64,000 bases of DNA from Rhizobium sp. JAB6 (GCF_003024605.1 NZ_PYJQ01000001.1:219001-283000); one strand, 5' to 3'. Positions 35,089 to 43,813 are shown, counted from the stretch's first letter. The notes: generated by a model from the sequence alone, not told the origin. A program made the numbers and translations.

Positions 35089-36917
35089 TCATCCCCCATC
35101 TTCAGCGCGGCGATAAACGCTTCCTGCGGGATTTCGACCTTGCCGAACTGCCGCATGCGCTTCTTGCCTTCCTTCTGCTTGTCGAGCAGCTTGCGCTTGC
35201 GGGTGGCGTCGCCGCCGTAGCACTTGGCGGTCACGTCCTTGCGCAGCGCCTTCACCGTCTCGCGCGCGATAATGCGCCCGCCGATGGCAGCCTGGATCGG
35301 GATCTGGAACATGTGCTGCGGGATCAGGTCCTTCAGCTTCTCGCACATGACGCGGCCGCGCTTTTCGGCGGCCGAGCGGTGCACCAGCATGGAGAGCGCA
35401 TCCACCGGCTCGGCATTGACGAGGATCGACATCTTGACGAGATCGCTCTCGCGATAGTCGGTCAGGCTGTAGTCGAAGGAGGCATAGCCCTTGGAGATCG
35501 ACTTCAGGCGATCGTAGAAGTCGAAGACGACTTCGTTGAGCGGCAGGTCGTAGGTGATCATGGCGCGGTTGCCGACATAGGTCAGCTCGGTCTGGATGCC
35601 GCGGCGGTCCTGGCAGAGCTTCAGGATCGAGCCGAGATAATCGTCCGGCGTCAGGATCGTCGCCTTGATCCATGGCTCGCGGAATTCGGAAATCTTGACG
35701 ACGTCGGGCATGTCGGCCGGGTTATGCAGCTCGATCTCGGTGCCGTCCGTCATGGTGAGCTGATAGACGACGGAAGGCGCCGTCGCGATCAGGTCGAGGT
35801 TGAATTCGCGCTCCAGGCGCTCCTGGATGATTTCGAGATGTAAGAGGCCGAGGAAGCCGCAGCGGAAACCGAAGCCGAGAGCGGCAGACGATTCCATTTC
35901 GAAGGAGAAGCTGGCGTCGTTGAGGCGCAGCTTGCCCATGGCCGAGCGCAGGTCTTCGAAATCGGCGGCATCGACCGGGAAGAGGCCGCAGAACACGACG
36001 GGCTGTGCCGGCTTGAAGCCCGGCAGGGCTTCGGCGGTCGGGCGCTTGTCTTCGGTGATCGTATCGCCGACGCGGGTGTCGGCCACTTCCTTGATCGAGG
36101 CGGTGATGAATCCGATCTCGCCGGGGCCGAGGCTGTCGACGGCAACCATCTTCGGTGTCAGAACGCCGACGCGCTCGATCTGATACTTCGCGTCCGTGCC
36201 CATCATGCGGATGGTCTGCCCCTTGGTCAGCGTGCCGTCGATGATGCGCACGAGAACCATGACGCCGAGATAGGTGTCATACCAGCTGTCGACCAGCAGT
36301 GCCTTCAAGGGCGCCTTCTCGCCGCCCGCGCTCTTCGGCGCCGGCAGCTTGTGAACAATGGCTTCGAGAACATCGGGAATGCCAAGACCGGTCTTGGCTG
36401 AAATCAGCACGGCGTCGGAAGCATCGATGCCGATCACTTCCTCGATCTGCTCCTTGATGCGGTCGGGTTCGGCAGCCGGCAGGTCGATCTTGTTGAGGAC
36501 GGTGACGAGCTCGTGATTGTTGTCGATCGCCTGATAGACGTTGGCAAGCGTCTGCGCTTCCACACCCTGCGACGCATCGACGACAAGCAGCGAACCCTCG
36601 CAGGCCGACAGCGAGCGCGAGACTTCATAGGCGAAGTCGACGTGTCCGGGCGTGTCGATCAGGTTGAGGATATAGGTCTCGCCATTCTGGGCCTTGTAGT
36701 GCAGGCGCACGGTCTGGGCCTTGATGGTGATGCCGCGCTCGCGCTCGATCTCCATATTGTCAAGCACCTGTTCCGACATCTCGCGCTCGGCAAGCCCGCC
36801 CGTCGTCTGGATCAGACGATCGGCCAGCGTCGATTTGCCGTGGTCGATATGAGCCACGATCGAGAAGTTGCGGATATGCGAAAGCGGAGTGGTGGAATTG
36901 GTGCTCATGCGCGCCAT
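35085..36917 (-). CDS. lepA: Elongation factor 4 (ribosome back-translocase)
   Basis: Translational GTPase of 610 residues that binds stalled or newly assembled ribosomes. G motifs are intact: G1 [10 protein letters not shown]3 DTPGHVDF, G4 NKIDLP; domains II, III and V follow, and the EF4-specific C-terminal domain ends [23 protein letters not shown] second ATG at 36908 ([11 protein letters not shown]) is an equally good start; neither has a strong ribosome site. It shares a 171-base divergent promoter region with the XRE-cupin gene. Its stop overlaps the start of a CcdA-like gene, an arrangement I do not know from other bacteria. Confidence 0.97.
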   Translation of the reverse strand: MARMSTNSTTPLSHIRNFSIVAHIDHGKSTLADRLIQTTGGLAEREMSEQVLDNMEIERERGITIKAQTVRLHYKAQNGETYILNLIDTPGHVDFAYEVSRSLSACEGSLLVVDASQGVEAQTLANVYQAIDNNHELVTVLNKIDLPAAEPDRIKEQIEEVIGIDASDAVLISAKTGLGIPDVLEAIVHKLPAPKSAGGEKAPLKALLVDSWYDTYLGVMVLVRIIDGTLTKGQTIRMMGTDAKYQIERVGVLTPKMVAVDSLGPGEIGFITASIKEVADTRVGDTITEDKRPTAEALPGFKPAQPVVFCGLFPVDAADFEDLRSAMGKLRLNDASFSFEMESSAALGFGFRCGFLGLLHLEIIQERLEREFNLDLIATAPSVVYQLTMTDGTEIELHNPADMPDVVKISEFREPWIKATILTPDDYLGSILKLCQDRRGIQTELTYVGNRAMITYDLPLNEVVFDFYDRLKSISKGYASFDYSLTDYRESDLVKMSILVNAEPVDALSMLVHRSAAEKRGRVMCEKLKDLIPQHMFQIPIQAAIGGRIIARETVKALRKDVTAKCYGGDATRKRKLLDKQKEGKKRMRQFGKVEIPQEAFIAALKMGDE

Positions 36918-37027
36918 ATAGCAGCGCCGCCCCGCGCCGCAAAGCGGAAAAGCGGGGTTTTGGCGGCTATCTTCACGTTATGTTAGCCTTTGCCGGCCCG
37001 CCGCCAACACGTGTCGAAGCGCTCTTG

Positions 37028-37066
37028 ATTCCATTATGAGATCGTGTATTTCTCATATAGTGGAAT
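37028..37066. promoter_or_regulatory. Inverted repeat, probable XRE-cupin operator
   Basis: ATTCCATTATGAGA and TCTCATATAGTGGAAT form a long imperfect inverted repeat with a 9-base centre, ending 22 bases before the XRE start codon. AT-rich halves of this size suit an HTH dimer or tetramer, so autoregulation of the XRE-GNAT pair is likely. Confidence 0.6.
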
Positions 37067-37088
37067 ATCGAGGTGAGAGACGCAGAGA

Positions 37089-37661
37089 ATGGCGGATGAA
37101 GATCTGGAACTGGCGATCGGCGCGCGCATCAAGGAATTGCGCATCGCCCGCGGTCTGACACTGGATGAGCTTGCCAATGCCTCGGCCGTCAGCCGCGCCA
37201 TGATCTCACGCATCGAGCGGGCGGAAGCGAGCCCGACGGCCTCGCTGCTGTCGCGGCTCTGCGCAGCGCTTGGTCTCTCCCTTTCCGCCTTCTTTGCCGA
37301 GGAGGACGAGGAAGTGTCGCCGCTTGCCCGGCGCGATCAACAGGCGATCTGGCGCGACCCCGGAACCGGCTATGTCAGGCGCGCCGTCTCGCCGCCGGGA
37401 ACCGAATCGAAGGTCGATGTCGTCGAAGTCATTTTCCCCGCCGGCGCGCGCGTCATCTTCCCGCCGAATACGGCAAGTGCCGGCATGACCCAGCACGTCT
37501 GGCTCTTCGAGGGCGAGATGGAGGTGACCCATCGCGACATCGCGCACCGACTGACGTCTGGCGATTGTCTCTTCATGGGCGTCGGCGATGGCCACGCCTT
37601 CCATAATCCCGGCGAGGTGCCGGCGCGCTACGGCGTCATCCTCGATCGCGGCCGTTCATAA
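37089..37661 (+). CDS. XRE-family regulator with C-terminal cupin
   Basis: Transcription factor of 190 residues. The helix-turn-helix occupies about 8-65 (IGARIKELRIARGLTLDELANASAVSRAMISRIERAEASP), and a cupin domain follows from about 110 (VIFPAGARVIFPP, QHVWLFEGEMEVTHRD, GDCLFMGVGDGHAFHNPGE) that would bind a small effector. It is followed after 17 bases by a GNAT acetyltransferase, a pairing often seen where the regulator controls its partner gene. The operator-like inverted repeat upstream supports autoregulation. Effector unknown. Confidence 0.92.
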   Translation: MADEDLELAIGARIKELRIARGLTLDELANASAVSRAMISRIERAEASPTASLLSRLCAALGLSLSAFFAEEDEEVSPLARRDQQAIWRDPGTGYVRRAVSPPGTESKVDVVEVIFPAGARVIFPPNTASAGMTQHVWLFEGEMEVTHRDIAHRLTSGDCLFMGVGDGHAFHNPGEVPARYGVILDRGRS

Positions 37662-37678
37662 CACCCAAGGACCTTCTC

Positions 37679-38200
37679 ATGCCCGATATTCGTCTTCTCT
37701 CCGCCGTTGAGGCTCGCACTGTCCTGCCGGATCTCTGCGATGTGCTTGCCGATTGCGTCAATGGCGGCGCTTCCGTCGGCTTCATGCAGCCTTACATGCC
37801 TGCCGACGCATTGCCTTATTGGCAGAGCGTCGCAGACAGCGTCGAAAGCGGCGGGACATTGCTTTTGGTCGCCGTGATCGAGGGCAGGGTCGTAGGCACG
37901 GTGCAGGTGGGCGCAGCCCAGATGCCGAACCAGCCGCATCGCGGCGATCTGAAGAAGCTGCTGGTTCACAGCTCCGCGCGGGGCAGGGGACTTGCCCGCC
38001 TCCTGATGGAAGCGGCGGAGCGCGAAGCCGCCCGCATCGGCAAGACCCTGCTTGTGCTCGATACGGCAACCGGCAGCGATGCCGAGGCGATCTATCCGCG
38101 TCTCGGCTGGCAGCGCGTCGGCGTCGTGCCGGATTATGCCCTATGGCCGGAGGGCGGCCTTTGCGACACGACCATTTTCTACAAGCGTATTGCCGGCTGA
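37679..38200 (+). CDS. GNAT-family N-acetyltransferase
   Basis: Acetyl-CoA-dependent acetyltransferase of 173 residues. The acetyl-CoA loop is visible as LLVHSSARGRGLARLLMEAAEREA (about 98-121, R/Q-x-x-G-x-G/A form), preceded by the beta-4 strand VGTVQVGAAQ. The C-terminal part has LDTATGSDAEAIYPRLGWQRVG, usual for this subgroup. AAGGACC lies upstream of the ATG. It is in one unit with the XRE-cupin regulator. The acceptor is unknown; small amines or antibiotics are common in the family. Confidence 0.9.
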   Translation: MPDIRLLSAVEARTVLPDLCDVLADCVNGGASVGFMQPYMPADALPYWQSVADSVESGGTLLLVAVIEGRVVGTVQVGAAQMPNQPHRGDLKKLLVHSSARGRGLARLLMEAAEREAARIGKTLLVLDTATGSDAEAIYPRLGWQRVGVVPDYALWPEGGLCDTTIFYKRIAG

Positions 38201-38270
38201 GGGTTCTCCTAAGGGGGAAAGGAATTTCCGGTGCCCGATCCACCCCATATGCGATACCCTTGCCCTTATA

Positions 38271-38301
38271 GGGGAGATGTCGCGACAGCGACAGAGGAGG
38301 G
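38271..38301. repeat. Intergenic repeat module (GGGGAGAT...GACAGAGG)
   Basis: GGGGAGATGTCGCGACAG followed by CGACAGAGGAGGGAT resembles the right half of the element at 51444-51496. Both keep the order GGGGAGAT, GACAG, GACAGAGG. It lies in the gap after the GNAT gene; the left palindrome arm is missing here. Confidence 0.5.
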
Positions 38302-38402
38302 ATCAGCCGGCTTTAAGGCCAAACCCGCTCTTTTTTCCGAGGCGCGATGCATGTAAGCCTTCGTGTCGTTAGGATAACAAGCCGACGATGGAGGAGAGAG
38401 CG

Positions 38403-39428
38403 ATGCGGGTCATCTATTCGGAGGATCACAAGCTCAGGGACGCCAAGACCGAACTGCATGATGGCCAGCTCGTCACGCCCTTCGAAGCACCCTTCCGCGC
38501 CGAATGGATTCTGGCCGCCGTCAAGGATGCGGGCTTTACCGATGTCGTCGCGCCCGAAGCCCATGGGCTGGAGACCGCGCGCAAGGTCCATGATCCGGCC
38601 TATCTCGATTTTTTCGGCGCGGTCTGGGAGCGTTGGATCGCCGCCGGTTACACGGGCGAGGCGATCGCAAATTCCTTCCCCGTCAGGCGCACCAGCCAGC
38701 GCGTGCCTGACAATATCGTCGGCATGATCGGCCACTATGCCAACGCCGCCGATACCTCGATTACCAAGGGGTCCTATGAGGCGGCGCTCGCCTCGATGCG
38801 CTGCGCGCTGACCGGTGCCGACTGGCTCAACGCCGGCAACCGCTTCGCCTTTGCGCTCTGCCGTCCGCCCGGCCATCACGCCGGCATCGATCTCTTCGGC
38901 GGCTATTGCTTCATCAACAATGCCGGCGTTGCTGCTCAGCGCCTGCGCGATCATGGTGCGGGCAAGGTTGCCGTACTCGATGTCGATTTCCATCACGGCA
39001 ACGGCACGCAGGACATATTCTACCGGCGCAGCGATGTCTTTACGGCGTCGCTGCATGGCGATCCCATCCATGCCTTTCCTTATTTCCTCGGCCATGCCGA
39101 CGAGAAGGGCGAGGGGAATGGCTTGGGTGCCAACCGCAATTATCCCATGCCGCGCGGCACGCGTTGGCAGGCCTGGTCGGCGGCACTCGACGATGCGCTT
39201 GCCCGTATCAAGCTGTTCGGCGCGGAGGCGATCGTGCTCTCGCTCGGTGTCGATACGTTCGAGCGCGATCCGATCTCCTTCTTCAAGCTGACCTCGCAGG
39301 ATTTCGTCCGCATGGGCGAGAGCATTGCCGCCGCGGGTCTGCCTGTCCTCGTCTGCATGGAGGGTGGCTATGGCGTCCCCGAGATCGGCCTTAACGTTGC
39401 CAATGTGCTGAAAGGCCTCGAGGCTTGA
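38403..39428 (+). CDS. Histone-deacetylase-family protein, acetylpolyamine amidohydrolase type
   Basis: Zinc hydrolase of 341 residues that removes acetyl groups from acetylated polyamines or similar amines. The start at MRVIYSEDHKL has GGAGGAG upstream and is the usual family N-terminus. Conserved active-site parts are present: FALCRPPGHHAG with the tandem His, GGYCFINNAGVAAQ, and VLDVDFHHGNGTQ with metal Asp and His; the closing motif is CMEGGYGV. The subfamily feature of a long insertion with KGSYEAALAS fits APAH. It lies just ahead of an EamA exporter gene, which suggests a degradation-plus-export or amine-handling pair; this is inference. Confidence 0.88.
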   Translation: MRVIYSEDHKLRDAKTELHDGQLVTPFEAPFRAEWILAAVKDAGFTDVVAPEAHGLETARKVHDPAYLDFFGAVWERWIAAGYTGEAIANSFPVRRTSQRVPDNIVGMIGHYANAADTSITKGSYEAALASMRCALTGADWLNAGNRFAFALCRPPGHHAGIDLFGGYCFINNAGVAAQRLRDHGAGKVAVLDVDFHHGNGTQDIFYRRSDVFTASLHGDPIHAFPYFLGHADEKGEGNGLGANRNYPMPRGTRWQAWSAALDDALARIKLFGAEAIVLSLGVDTFERDPISFFKLTSQDFVRMGESIAAAGLPVLVCMEGGYGVPEIGLNVANVLKGLEA

Positions 39429-39526
39429 ACGACTCTTGCATCAAAGCGCCTGATCGCAGGATGAAAAGTTTGAATTTGCCAGCACAAGTTAGAGCTTCTA
39501 CAAAACTTCGCCTGATGGGAGAGGTT

Positions 39527-40441
39527 ATGGAACAGAAACTTGTCGAGAGTGGCACGGATGGCGGCGCGGCCCTGATGTCGCAGCCGGATGTTGCGCCATC
39601 GACCGGCGGCATTGCCGCCGGTGTGCTGATGTGCGTCATGTCCATGTCCTGTATCCAGTTCGGTTCGGCGCTATCGTCCCCTATCATCAATGCCTATGGA
39701 CCGGTGGGTGCCACCTGGCTGCGGCTCGTCTTCGCCTCCATCGCGCTGGCGATCATTGTCCGGCCTAAGGTCATGAGCTACAGCCGCTCGCAATGGCTGG
39801 GCGTGCTGGCGCTCGGCACCGTATCGGCGCTGATGACGACCCTCTTCTTTTCGGCAATCGCGCGCATTCCGTTGGGCCTTGCCGTTGCCATCGAATTTCT
39901 CGGGCCGTTGCTGGTCGCGACCCTCGGTTTCGGGTTGAGCCGCCAGCTTCTCTGGCCGATCCTTGCGGCAATCGGCGTTCTGCTCCTGGCCTATGACGGT
40001 GAGGAGTGGGTCGGCAATCTCCCCGGCATTCTCTTTGCCATCGGTGCCGGAGCGGGATGGGCCTGCTACATTCTTTTGACGAAGAAGGTCGGCAATGCCT
40101 TTCAGGGGCTTGAAGGGCTTTCGATGTCGCTGCTGGTAGCGGCAGTCGTCTCCACGCCCTTCGGCTATGCCTCTGCTGTCCCTAATCTGACTGCCTTCGG
40201 CCTTCTTGAAATTGCCGGCCTGGCGCTGCTCGTGCCGCTGCTGCCCTATGTACTGGAAATGGTAGCGCTCAGGCGCATGCCGACATCATCCTTCGGCATC
40301 CTCATGAGCCTCGAACCCGCCATCGGCGCCTTTGCCGGTTTTGTCATTCTGTCGCAACCGATGACGCCGTCACAGATGTTCGGCACGGCGCTCGTGGTGT
40401 CCGCCAGCATCGGGGCGACGATCTTCGCCACCAAAGCCTGA
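39527..40441 (+). CDS. EamA-family (RhtA-like) metabolite exporter
   Basis: Drug/metabolite transporter of about 304 residues with ten membrane helices in two EamA repeats. The ATG at 39527 is chosen because GGGAGAGG lies just upstream; an open frame to 39425 would overlap the deacetylase stop. Repeat 1 contains GATWLRLVFASIALAI and LGLAVAIEFLGPLLVA, repeat 2 GAGAGWACYILLTKK and SFGILMSLEPAIGAFAGF, as in the threonine/homoserine exporter RhtA. The hydrophilic N-terminus before the first helix is about 35 residues, longer than usual. Substrate unknown. Confidence 0.88.
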   Translation: MEQKLVESGTDGGAALMSQPDVAPSTGGIAAGVLMCVMSMSCIQFGSALSSPIINAYGPVGATWLRLVFASIALAIIVRPKVMSYSRSQWLGVLALGTVSALMTTLFFSAIARIPLGLAVAIEFLGPLLVATLGFGLSRQLLWPILAAIGVLLLAYDGEEWVGNLPGILFAIGAGAGWACYILLTKKVGNAFQGLEGLSMSLLVAAVVSTPFGYASAVPNLTAFGLLEIAGLALLVPLLPYVLEMVALRRMPTSSFGILMSLEPAIGAFAGFVILSQPMTPSQMFGTALVVSASIGATIFATKA

Positions 40442-40488
40442 GGCTGCCGCTAAAAGCTCTCTTATTTGAATTTGCGCGATATTCCCTG

Positions 40489-41073
40489 TTAATCATCCGC
40501 CTGGAGCCTGGCGATTTGAAGCGCAACGATTGAGATGAACAGCCCGGGATCGCCGAGAGCTCTTGCAGAGAGCATTGCTCCATGAACCGAGGCCATCAGC
40601 ATTTGCGCCTCTTCGTCAGGCTGCTTCTCCAGCCGGAACTGACCATCCTCGGCCCCAGCTTGCAGCACCGATGTAAGCCACCCGGCGAGGCTATGAAAAT
40701 GGCCACGCACTTGGGATGCAACCTGCTCGGGCAGCATCTGCATTTCGCTGGCCAGCATCGCGCAGACACAGAAGGGCAGCGAGGCGTCCCGAATGCATGA
40801 ATTCCAGTAGGTCACATAGGCCGCCAGCTGTCCTGCGGGGCTGGAGATACCTTCGCGCAGAGACTTCAGACCGGCCTCCGTCTGTTGTCTGTAGCGGTCC
40901 ACCAGCACCGAGACCAGTTCGGCCTTAGTCGGAAAATGATGATGGATGCTCGCCTTGCGAATACCGATCGCGGCGGAGATGTCGGCGTAGCTGAAGCCGT
41001 TGTAGCCTCCCGCAACGATGAGAGACTGCGCGATGTCGAGAATTTTTTCGGAGGTCGAAGTCATTGATTTCAT
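40489..41073 (-). CDS. TetR-family transcriptional regulator
   Basis: Repressor-type regulator of 194 residues. The N-terminal HTH is clear (ILDIAQSLIVAGGYNGFSYADISAAIG, then KASIHHHFPTKAELV, about residues 10-52); a helical ligand domain follows (AGQLAAYVTYWNSCI). Two cysteines (PFCVCAML) sit in the ligand domain. It is divergent from the DUF308-like membrane protein, with two palindromic operators between them, so it likely represses both. The inducer is unknown. Confidence 0.93.
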   Translation of the reverse strand: MKSMTSTSEKILDIAQSLIVAGGYNGFSYADISAAIGIRKASIHHHFPTKAELVSVLVDRYRQQTEAGLKSLREGISSPAGQLAAYVTYWNSCIRDASLPFCVCAMLASEMQMLPEQVASQVRGHFHSLAGWLTSVLQAGAEDGQFRLEKQPDEEAQMLMASVHGAMLSARALGDPGLFISIVALQIARLQADD

Positions 41074-41079
41074 GTCGCT

Positions 41080-41097
41080 GCCTACCTTTTGGTAGGC
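41080..41097. promoter_or_regulatory. TetR operator candidate 1
   Basis: GCCTACC-TTTT-GGTAGGC is a perfect inverted repeat with 7-base arms, ending 6 bases upstream of the TetR start codon on the minus strand. It shares CCTAC/GTAGG halves with the second site at 41177-41188. Its position would block the TetR promoter or ribosome access. Confidence 0.7.
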
Positions 41098-41176
41098 TGG
41101 CTGTCAAGATGCCGCAGCGTTTCTGCTTCTCACAAAAGGGTGTTCGAACCTCGTGTTGACCTCGCAAGATTGTCTC

Positions 41177-41188
41177 CCTACTAGTAGG
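41177..41188. promoter_or_regulatory. TetR operator candidate 2
   Basis: CCTACTAGTAGG is a perfect 12-base palindrome, extended on the right by TAG, 23 bases before the start of the DUF308-like gene. Its halves match those of the site at 41080-41097 but with a spacer four bases shorter, so one of the two may bind better. Confidence 0.7.
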
Positions 41189-41211
41189 TAGATAAATAAG
41201 GAGCCTATCGA

Positions 41212-41769
41212 ATGCAAAGCCATACTTCGCCGCGGCCCAACTGGCTGCAATCCTACTACTTCACACGCGCAATATTCTCGATTGTATGGATCGCTACGGC
41301 GGTTCTCGCCGGCGGAAAGCCGCTTCCCGCGGCCGTTCTGCTTGTCGTTTACCCCCTATGGGATGCCCTTGCTAATCTCGTCGACGCCCGGGTTAACGGC
41401 GGCCTTAAGGTCAATCCGTCGCAGGCGCTGAATGTTGTCGTCAGCATCGCTACGGCGCTGGCCGTTGTGGTGGCCGTCTATAATAGCACCTATGCCGTTC
41501 TGGCCGTGTTTGGGGCTTGGGCGATCCTCTCGGGCCTGCTGCAGCTCTATACTGGAGTGAGACGCTGGCGTGCCTATGGCACACAATGGGTGATGATTTT
41601 AAGCGGCGCGCAGTCGGCCCTCGCCGGCGGTTTCATGCTGAGCCGCTCCCTTGGCACGGTTGCGCCGACCATTCTGGATATCGTGCCTTATGCGGCATTC
41701 GGAGCGTTCTACTTCCTGTTTTCCGCGATCTGGCTGATGGTCGCGACCTATCGCAAGGCACATGCATAG
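41212..41769 (+). CDS. DUF308/HdeD-like multipass membrane protein
   Basis: Inner-membrane protein of 185 residues with about six hydrophobic segments (for example ALNVVVSIATALAVVVAV and ILDIVPYAAFGAFYFLFSAIW). The WAILSGLLQLYTGVRRW segment resembles the repeat of DUF308/HdeD-type proteins. AAGGAGCC precedes the ATG. Control by the divergent TetR regulator is likely. HdeD is linked to acid stress in enterobacteria; here the role is open. Confidence 0.75.
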   Translation: MQSHTSPRPNWLQSYYFTRAIFSIVWIATAVLAGGKPLPAAVLLVVYPLWDALANLVDARVNGGLKVNPSQALNVVVSIATALAVVVAVYNSTYAVLAVFGAWAILSGLLQLYTGVRRWRAYGTQWVMILSGAQSALAGGFMLSRSLGTVAPTILDIVPYAAFGAFYFLFSAIWLMVATYRKAHA

Positions 41770-41859
41770 GCTGCCTGACTTGCGGCGGCGAGTTTGAAGT
41801 GACTTGCCGCTGTCGATCGCCGGCATCCGCCGCCGAACTCGGCATTTTCACGGTCTGCC

Positions 41860-42327
41860 TTAAACCGTCTTCCGTGCGGGATCGTCCAGCGCCGGATTAT
41901 AGAAGAGCGAGAGTGTCAGGCTCTTGGCGATGCGCTCGGCCGTTGCCATGAACCAGTCTTTTGCTTCCAGAGAGGGCGCGATGTCGTCAAGCGTTTCGGA
42001 AAAGAGCGTCAGCCACTCCGGAAAGAGGTCGGCGGCCATGCCCTGGACGCCCAGATGCGCCTGCACCGGCTTGCCGCCATAGGCGCCGTTCTTGAAGGCA
42101 ACGGAAGACCAGAAGCGTTTCATCTTTTCCATATGGTCCGGCCAGCGTCCGGCAAGGCGTCCGTCGAAGACCGGTCCAAGCCGGGGATGTGCTTGCACGC
42201 GTCCGTAAAATGTATCGACCAGCCTGTCGATGAAGGCCGCATCGATACCCATAGCGGCCATTTCCGCCTCGGCTTTTTCGCGAATGCCGGCAAGGTGAGC
42301 CGCGCGAACCTTTAATTCCTGTTCCAT
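41860..42327 (-). CDS. Group III truncated haemoglobin
   Basis: Haem protein of 155 residues with the 2-on-2 globin plan. The start at MEQELKVRAAHL has AGGAGACG upstream; a longer frame to 42363 lacks one. Group III features are DTFYGRVQAHPRLGPVFDG, HMEKMKRFWSSVAFKNGAYGGKPVQAHLG with the proximal His in the AHLG segment, and a C-terminal helix AERIAKSLTLSLFYNP. Related proteins bind oxygen, nitric oxide or peroxide. It is divergent from mbfA across 255 bases, so both may respond to iron or haem state. Confidence 0.88.
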   Translation of the reverse strand: MEQELKVRAAHLAGIREKAEAEMAAMGIDAAFIDRLVDTFYGRVQAHPRLGPVFDGRLAGRWPDHMEKMKRFWSSVAFKNGAYGGKPVQAHLGVQGMAADLFPEWLTLFSETLDDIAPSLEAKDWFMATAERIAKSLTLSLFYNPALDDPARKTV

Positions 42328-42547
42328 AATCGTCTCCTGGGCTCGGGCGAGGCATCGCCGCAAATCCCATCTGTTCCCCTCTATGTAAGCAATTTGCCCG
42401 CCAGACCCAAGGCGTCATCGAATGTTGCGGCAATCTGTCAAACCATCGCGCAATTTGCTGACGTTGTCGCAATGGAATCGTGAAATCTTTGGCTCAGGGC
42501 ACATGGCAGCACATCCCCGCTTGACCGGCGCATCGGCTGACTTTAGA

Positions 42548-42564
42548 TTTAGAATAATTCTAAA
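42548..42564 (+). promoter_or_regulatory. Irr box (iron control element) upstream of mbfA
   Basis: TTTAGAATAATTCTAAA is a perfect 17-base palindrome, 18 bases ahead of the mbfA start codon. It matches the ICE/Irr motif of Rhizobiales (TTTAGAA and TTCTAAA halves). Irr represses mbfA under low iron in related species, so the same control is likely here. Confidence 0.85.
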
Positions 42565-42582
42565 GTTATAAGGTTACCTCCG

Positions 42583-43566
42583 ATGCTTCTAGGCCTGTTC
42601 CGCCCGTCCAAACGTCCTTTTACGTCGCTTTCCGAACAGGAGATTCTGGCGATCGCCATCGCGGCGGAAGAGGATGATTCGCGCATCTATCTCGCCTATG
42701 CCGATACGCTCCGTCCGCACTATCCGGAGTCCGCCAAGGTCTTCGAGGATATGGCCGAGGTCGAGGATAGCCATCGCAAGACGCTGATCGATATGCATCG
42801 CCGCCGCTTCGGCGAGCGCATTCCGCTGATCAGGCGCGAGCATGTGAGCGGCTTTTACGAGCGCAAGCCGGAGTGGCTGCGCAAGAACCTCTCCCTCGAA
42901 GCCATGCGCAACGAGGCCGAGGCCATGGAACAGCAGGCCTATAATTTCTATGTCGAAGCGGCCAAGCAGGTATCCGATGCCTCGACAAGGCAGCTTCTCG
43001 GCGATCTCGCGCTTGCCGAGCAGGGCCATGAAGACGTCGCCCGCATGCTTGGCGAGAAGCATACGCCGGAAGAGGTCAAGCACGAGGAGGATGCACAGGC
43101 GCGCCGGCAGTTCGTGCTGACCTATGTGCAGCCGGGTCTCGCCGGCCTGATGGATGGCTCCGTCTCGACGCTGGCGCCGATCTTTGCCGCCGCCTTCGCC
43201 ACGCAGCAGACCTGGCAGACCTTTCTCGTCGGCCTGTCGGCATCGGTCGGCGCCGGCATTTCGATGGGTTTTACCGAGGCGGCCCATGACGATGGCAAGA
43301 TTTCCGGTCGCGGTTCGCCGGTCAAGCGCGGTCTTGCCTGCGGCATCATGACGGCGCTCGGCGGCCTCGGCCACGCCTTGCCCTATCTCATTCCGCATTT
43401 CTGGACCGCGACGATCACCGCGGCCGTAGTTGTGTTCTTTGAGCTCTGGGCCATCGCCTTCATTCAGAACAAGTATATGGAAACGCCCTTCCTGCGGGCT
43501 GCCTTCCAGGTCGTCCTCGGGGGCTCGCTGGTACTGGGTGCCGGCATTCTGATCGGAAATGGGTGA
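42583..43566 (+). CDS. mbfA: Membrane-bound ferritin A, iron exporter (Er-VIT1 fusion)
   Basis: Erythrin-vacuolar-iron-transporter family protein of 327 residues. The N-terminal ferritin-like (erythrin) domain, about 20-170, carries the di-iron ligands in EEDDSRIY, AEVEDSHRK, EAEAMEQQAYNFY and AEQGHED. The C-terminal VIT1-like membrane domain, about 190-325, begins YVQPGLAGLMDGSVSTLAPIF and includes VGAGISMGFTEAA. In Bradyrhizobium and Agrobacterium MbfA exports iron and protects from iron and peroxide stress under acid conditions. The Irr-type palindrome upstream fits repression at low iron. The divergent gene is a truncated haemoglobin. Confidence 0.94.
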   Translation: MLLGLFRPSKRPFTSLSEQEILAIAIAAEEDDSRIYLAYADTLRPHYPESAKVFEDMAEVEDSHRKTLIDMHRRRFGERIPLIRREHVSGFYERKPEWLRKNLSLEAMRNEAEAMEQQAYNFYVEAAKQVSDASTRQLLGDLALAEQGHEDVARMLGEKHTPEEVKHEEDAQARRQFVLTYVQPGLAGLMDGSVSTLAPIFAAAFATQQTWQTFLVGLSASVGAGISMGFTEAAHDDGKISGRGSPVKRGLACGIMTALGGLGHALPYLIPHFWTATITAAVVVFFELWAIAFIQNKYMETPFLRAAFQVVLGGSLVLGAGILIGNG

Positions 43567-43587
43567 GACACGATCGGCGTAGCCGGC

Positions 43588-43645
43588 GAAACGATCCGGT
43601 GAATCGTTTCGGCCGTCGGACGCCCCTTCGGCGAGCTCAGGATGC
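43588..43645. repeat. Hairpin and REP-like module after mbfA
   Basis: GAAACGAT-CCGGTGA-ATCGTTTC (43588-43610) is a perfect 8-base hairpin 21 bases past the mbfA stop. It is followed by CCTTCGGCGAGCTCAGGATG, a module resembling the centre of the repeat at 22777-22811. No T-run follows, so termination is uncertain. Confidence 0.5.
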
Positions 43646-43813
43646 CCAAGCGAAGGGCCGGCGGCGAGGGATGGGCAATGTTTGGCCGACGCTTCGGAGG
43701 GGCGAAGACACTCTGCGATCACGAAATGTTAAAAGTCGGAACGCCTTCCACCGCCATTGGTTAGCAATACGAGGCTGCTCTTGGCCTCGACAGCAAACCA
43801 AAGGAGATATCCA

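Noticed and set aside
43584-43660. Insertion-sequence end or att site after mbfA
   Set aside because: Inverted repeats are short, have no transposase gene nearby, and resemble REP-like modules.
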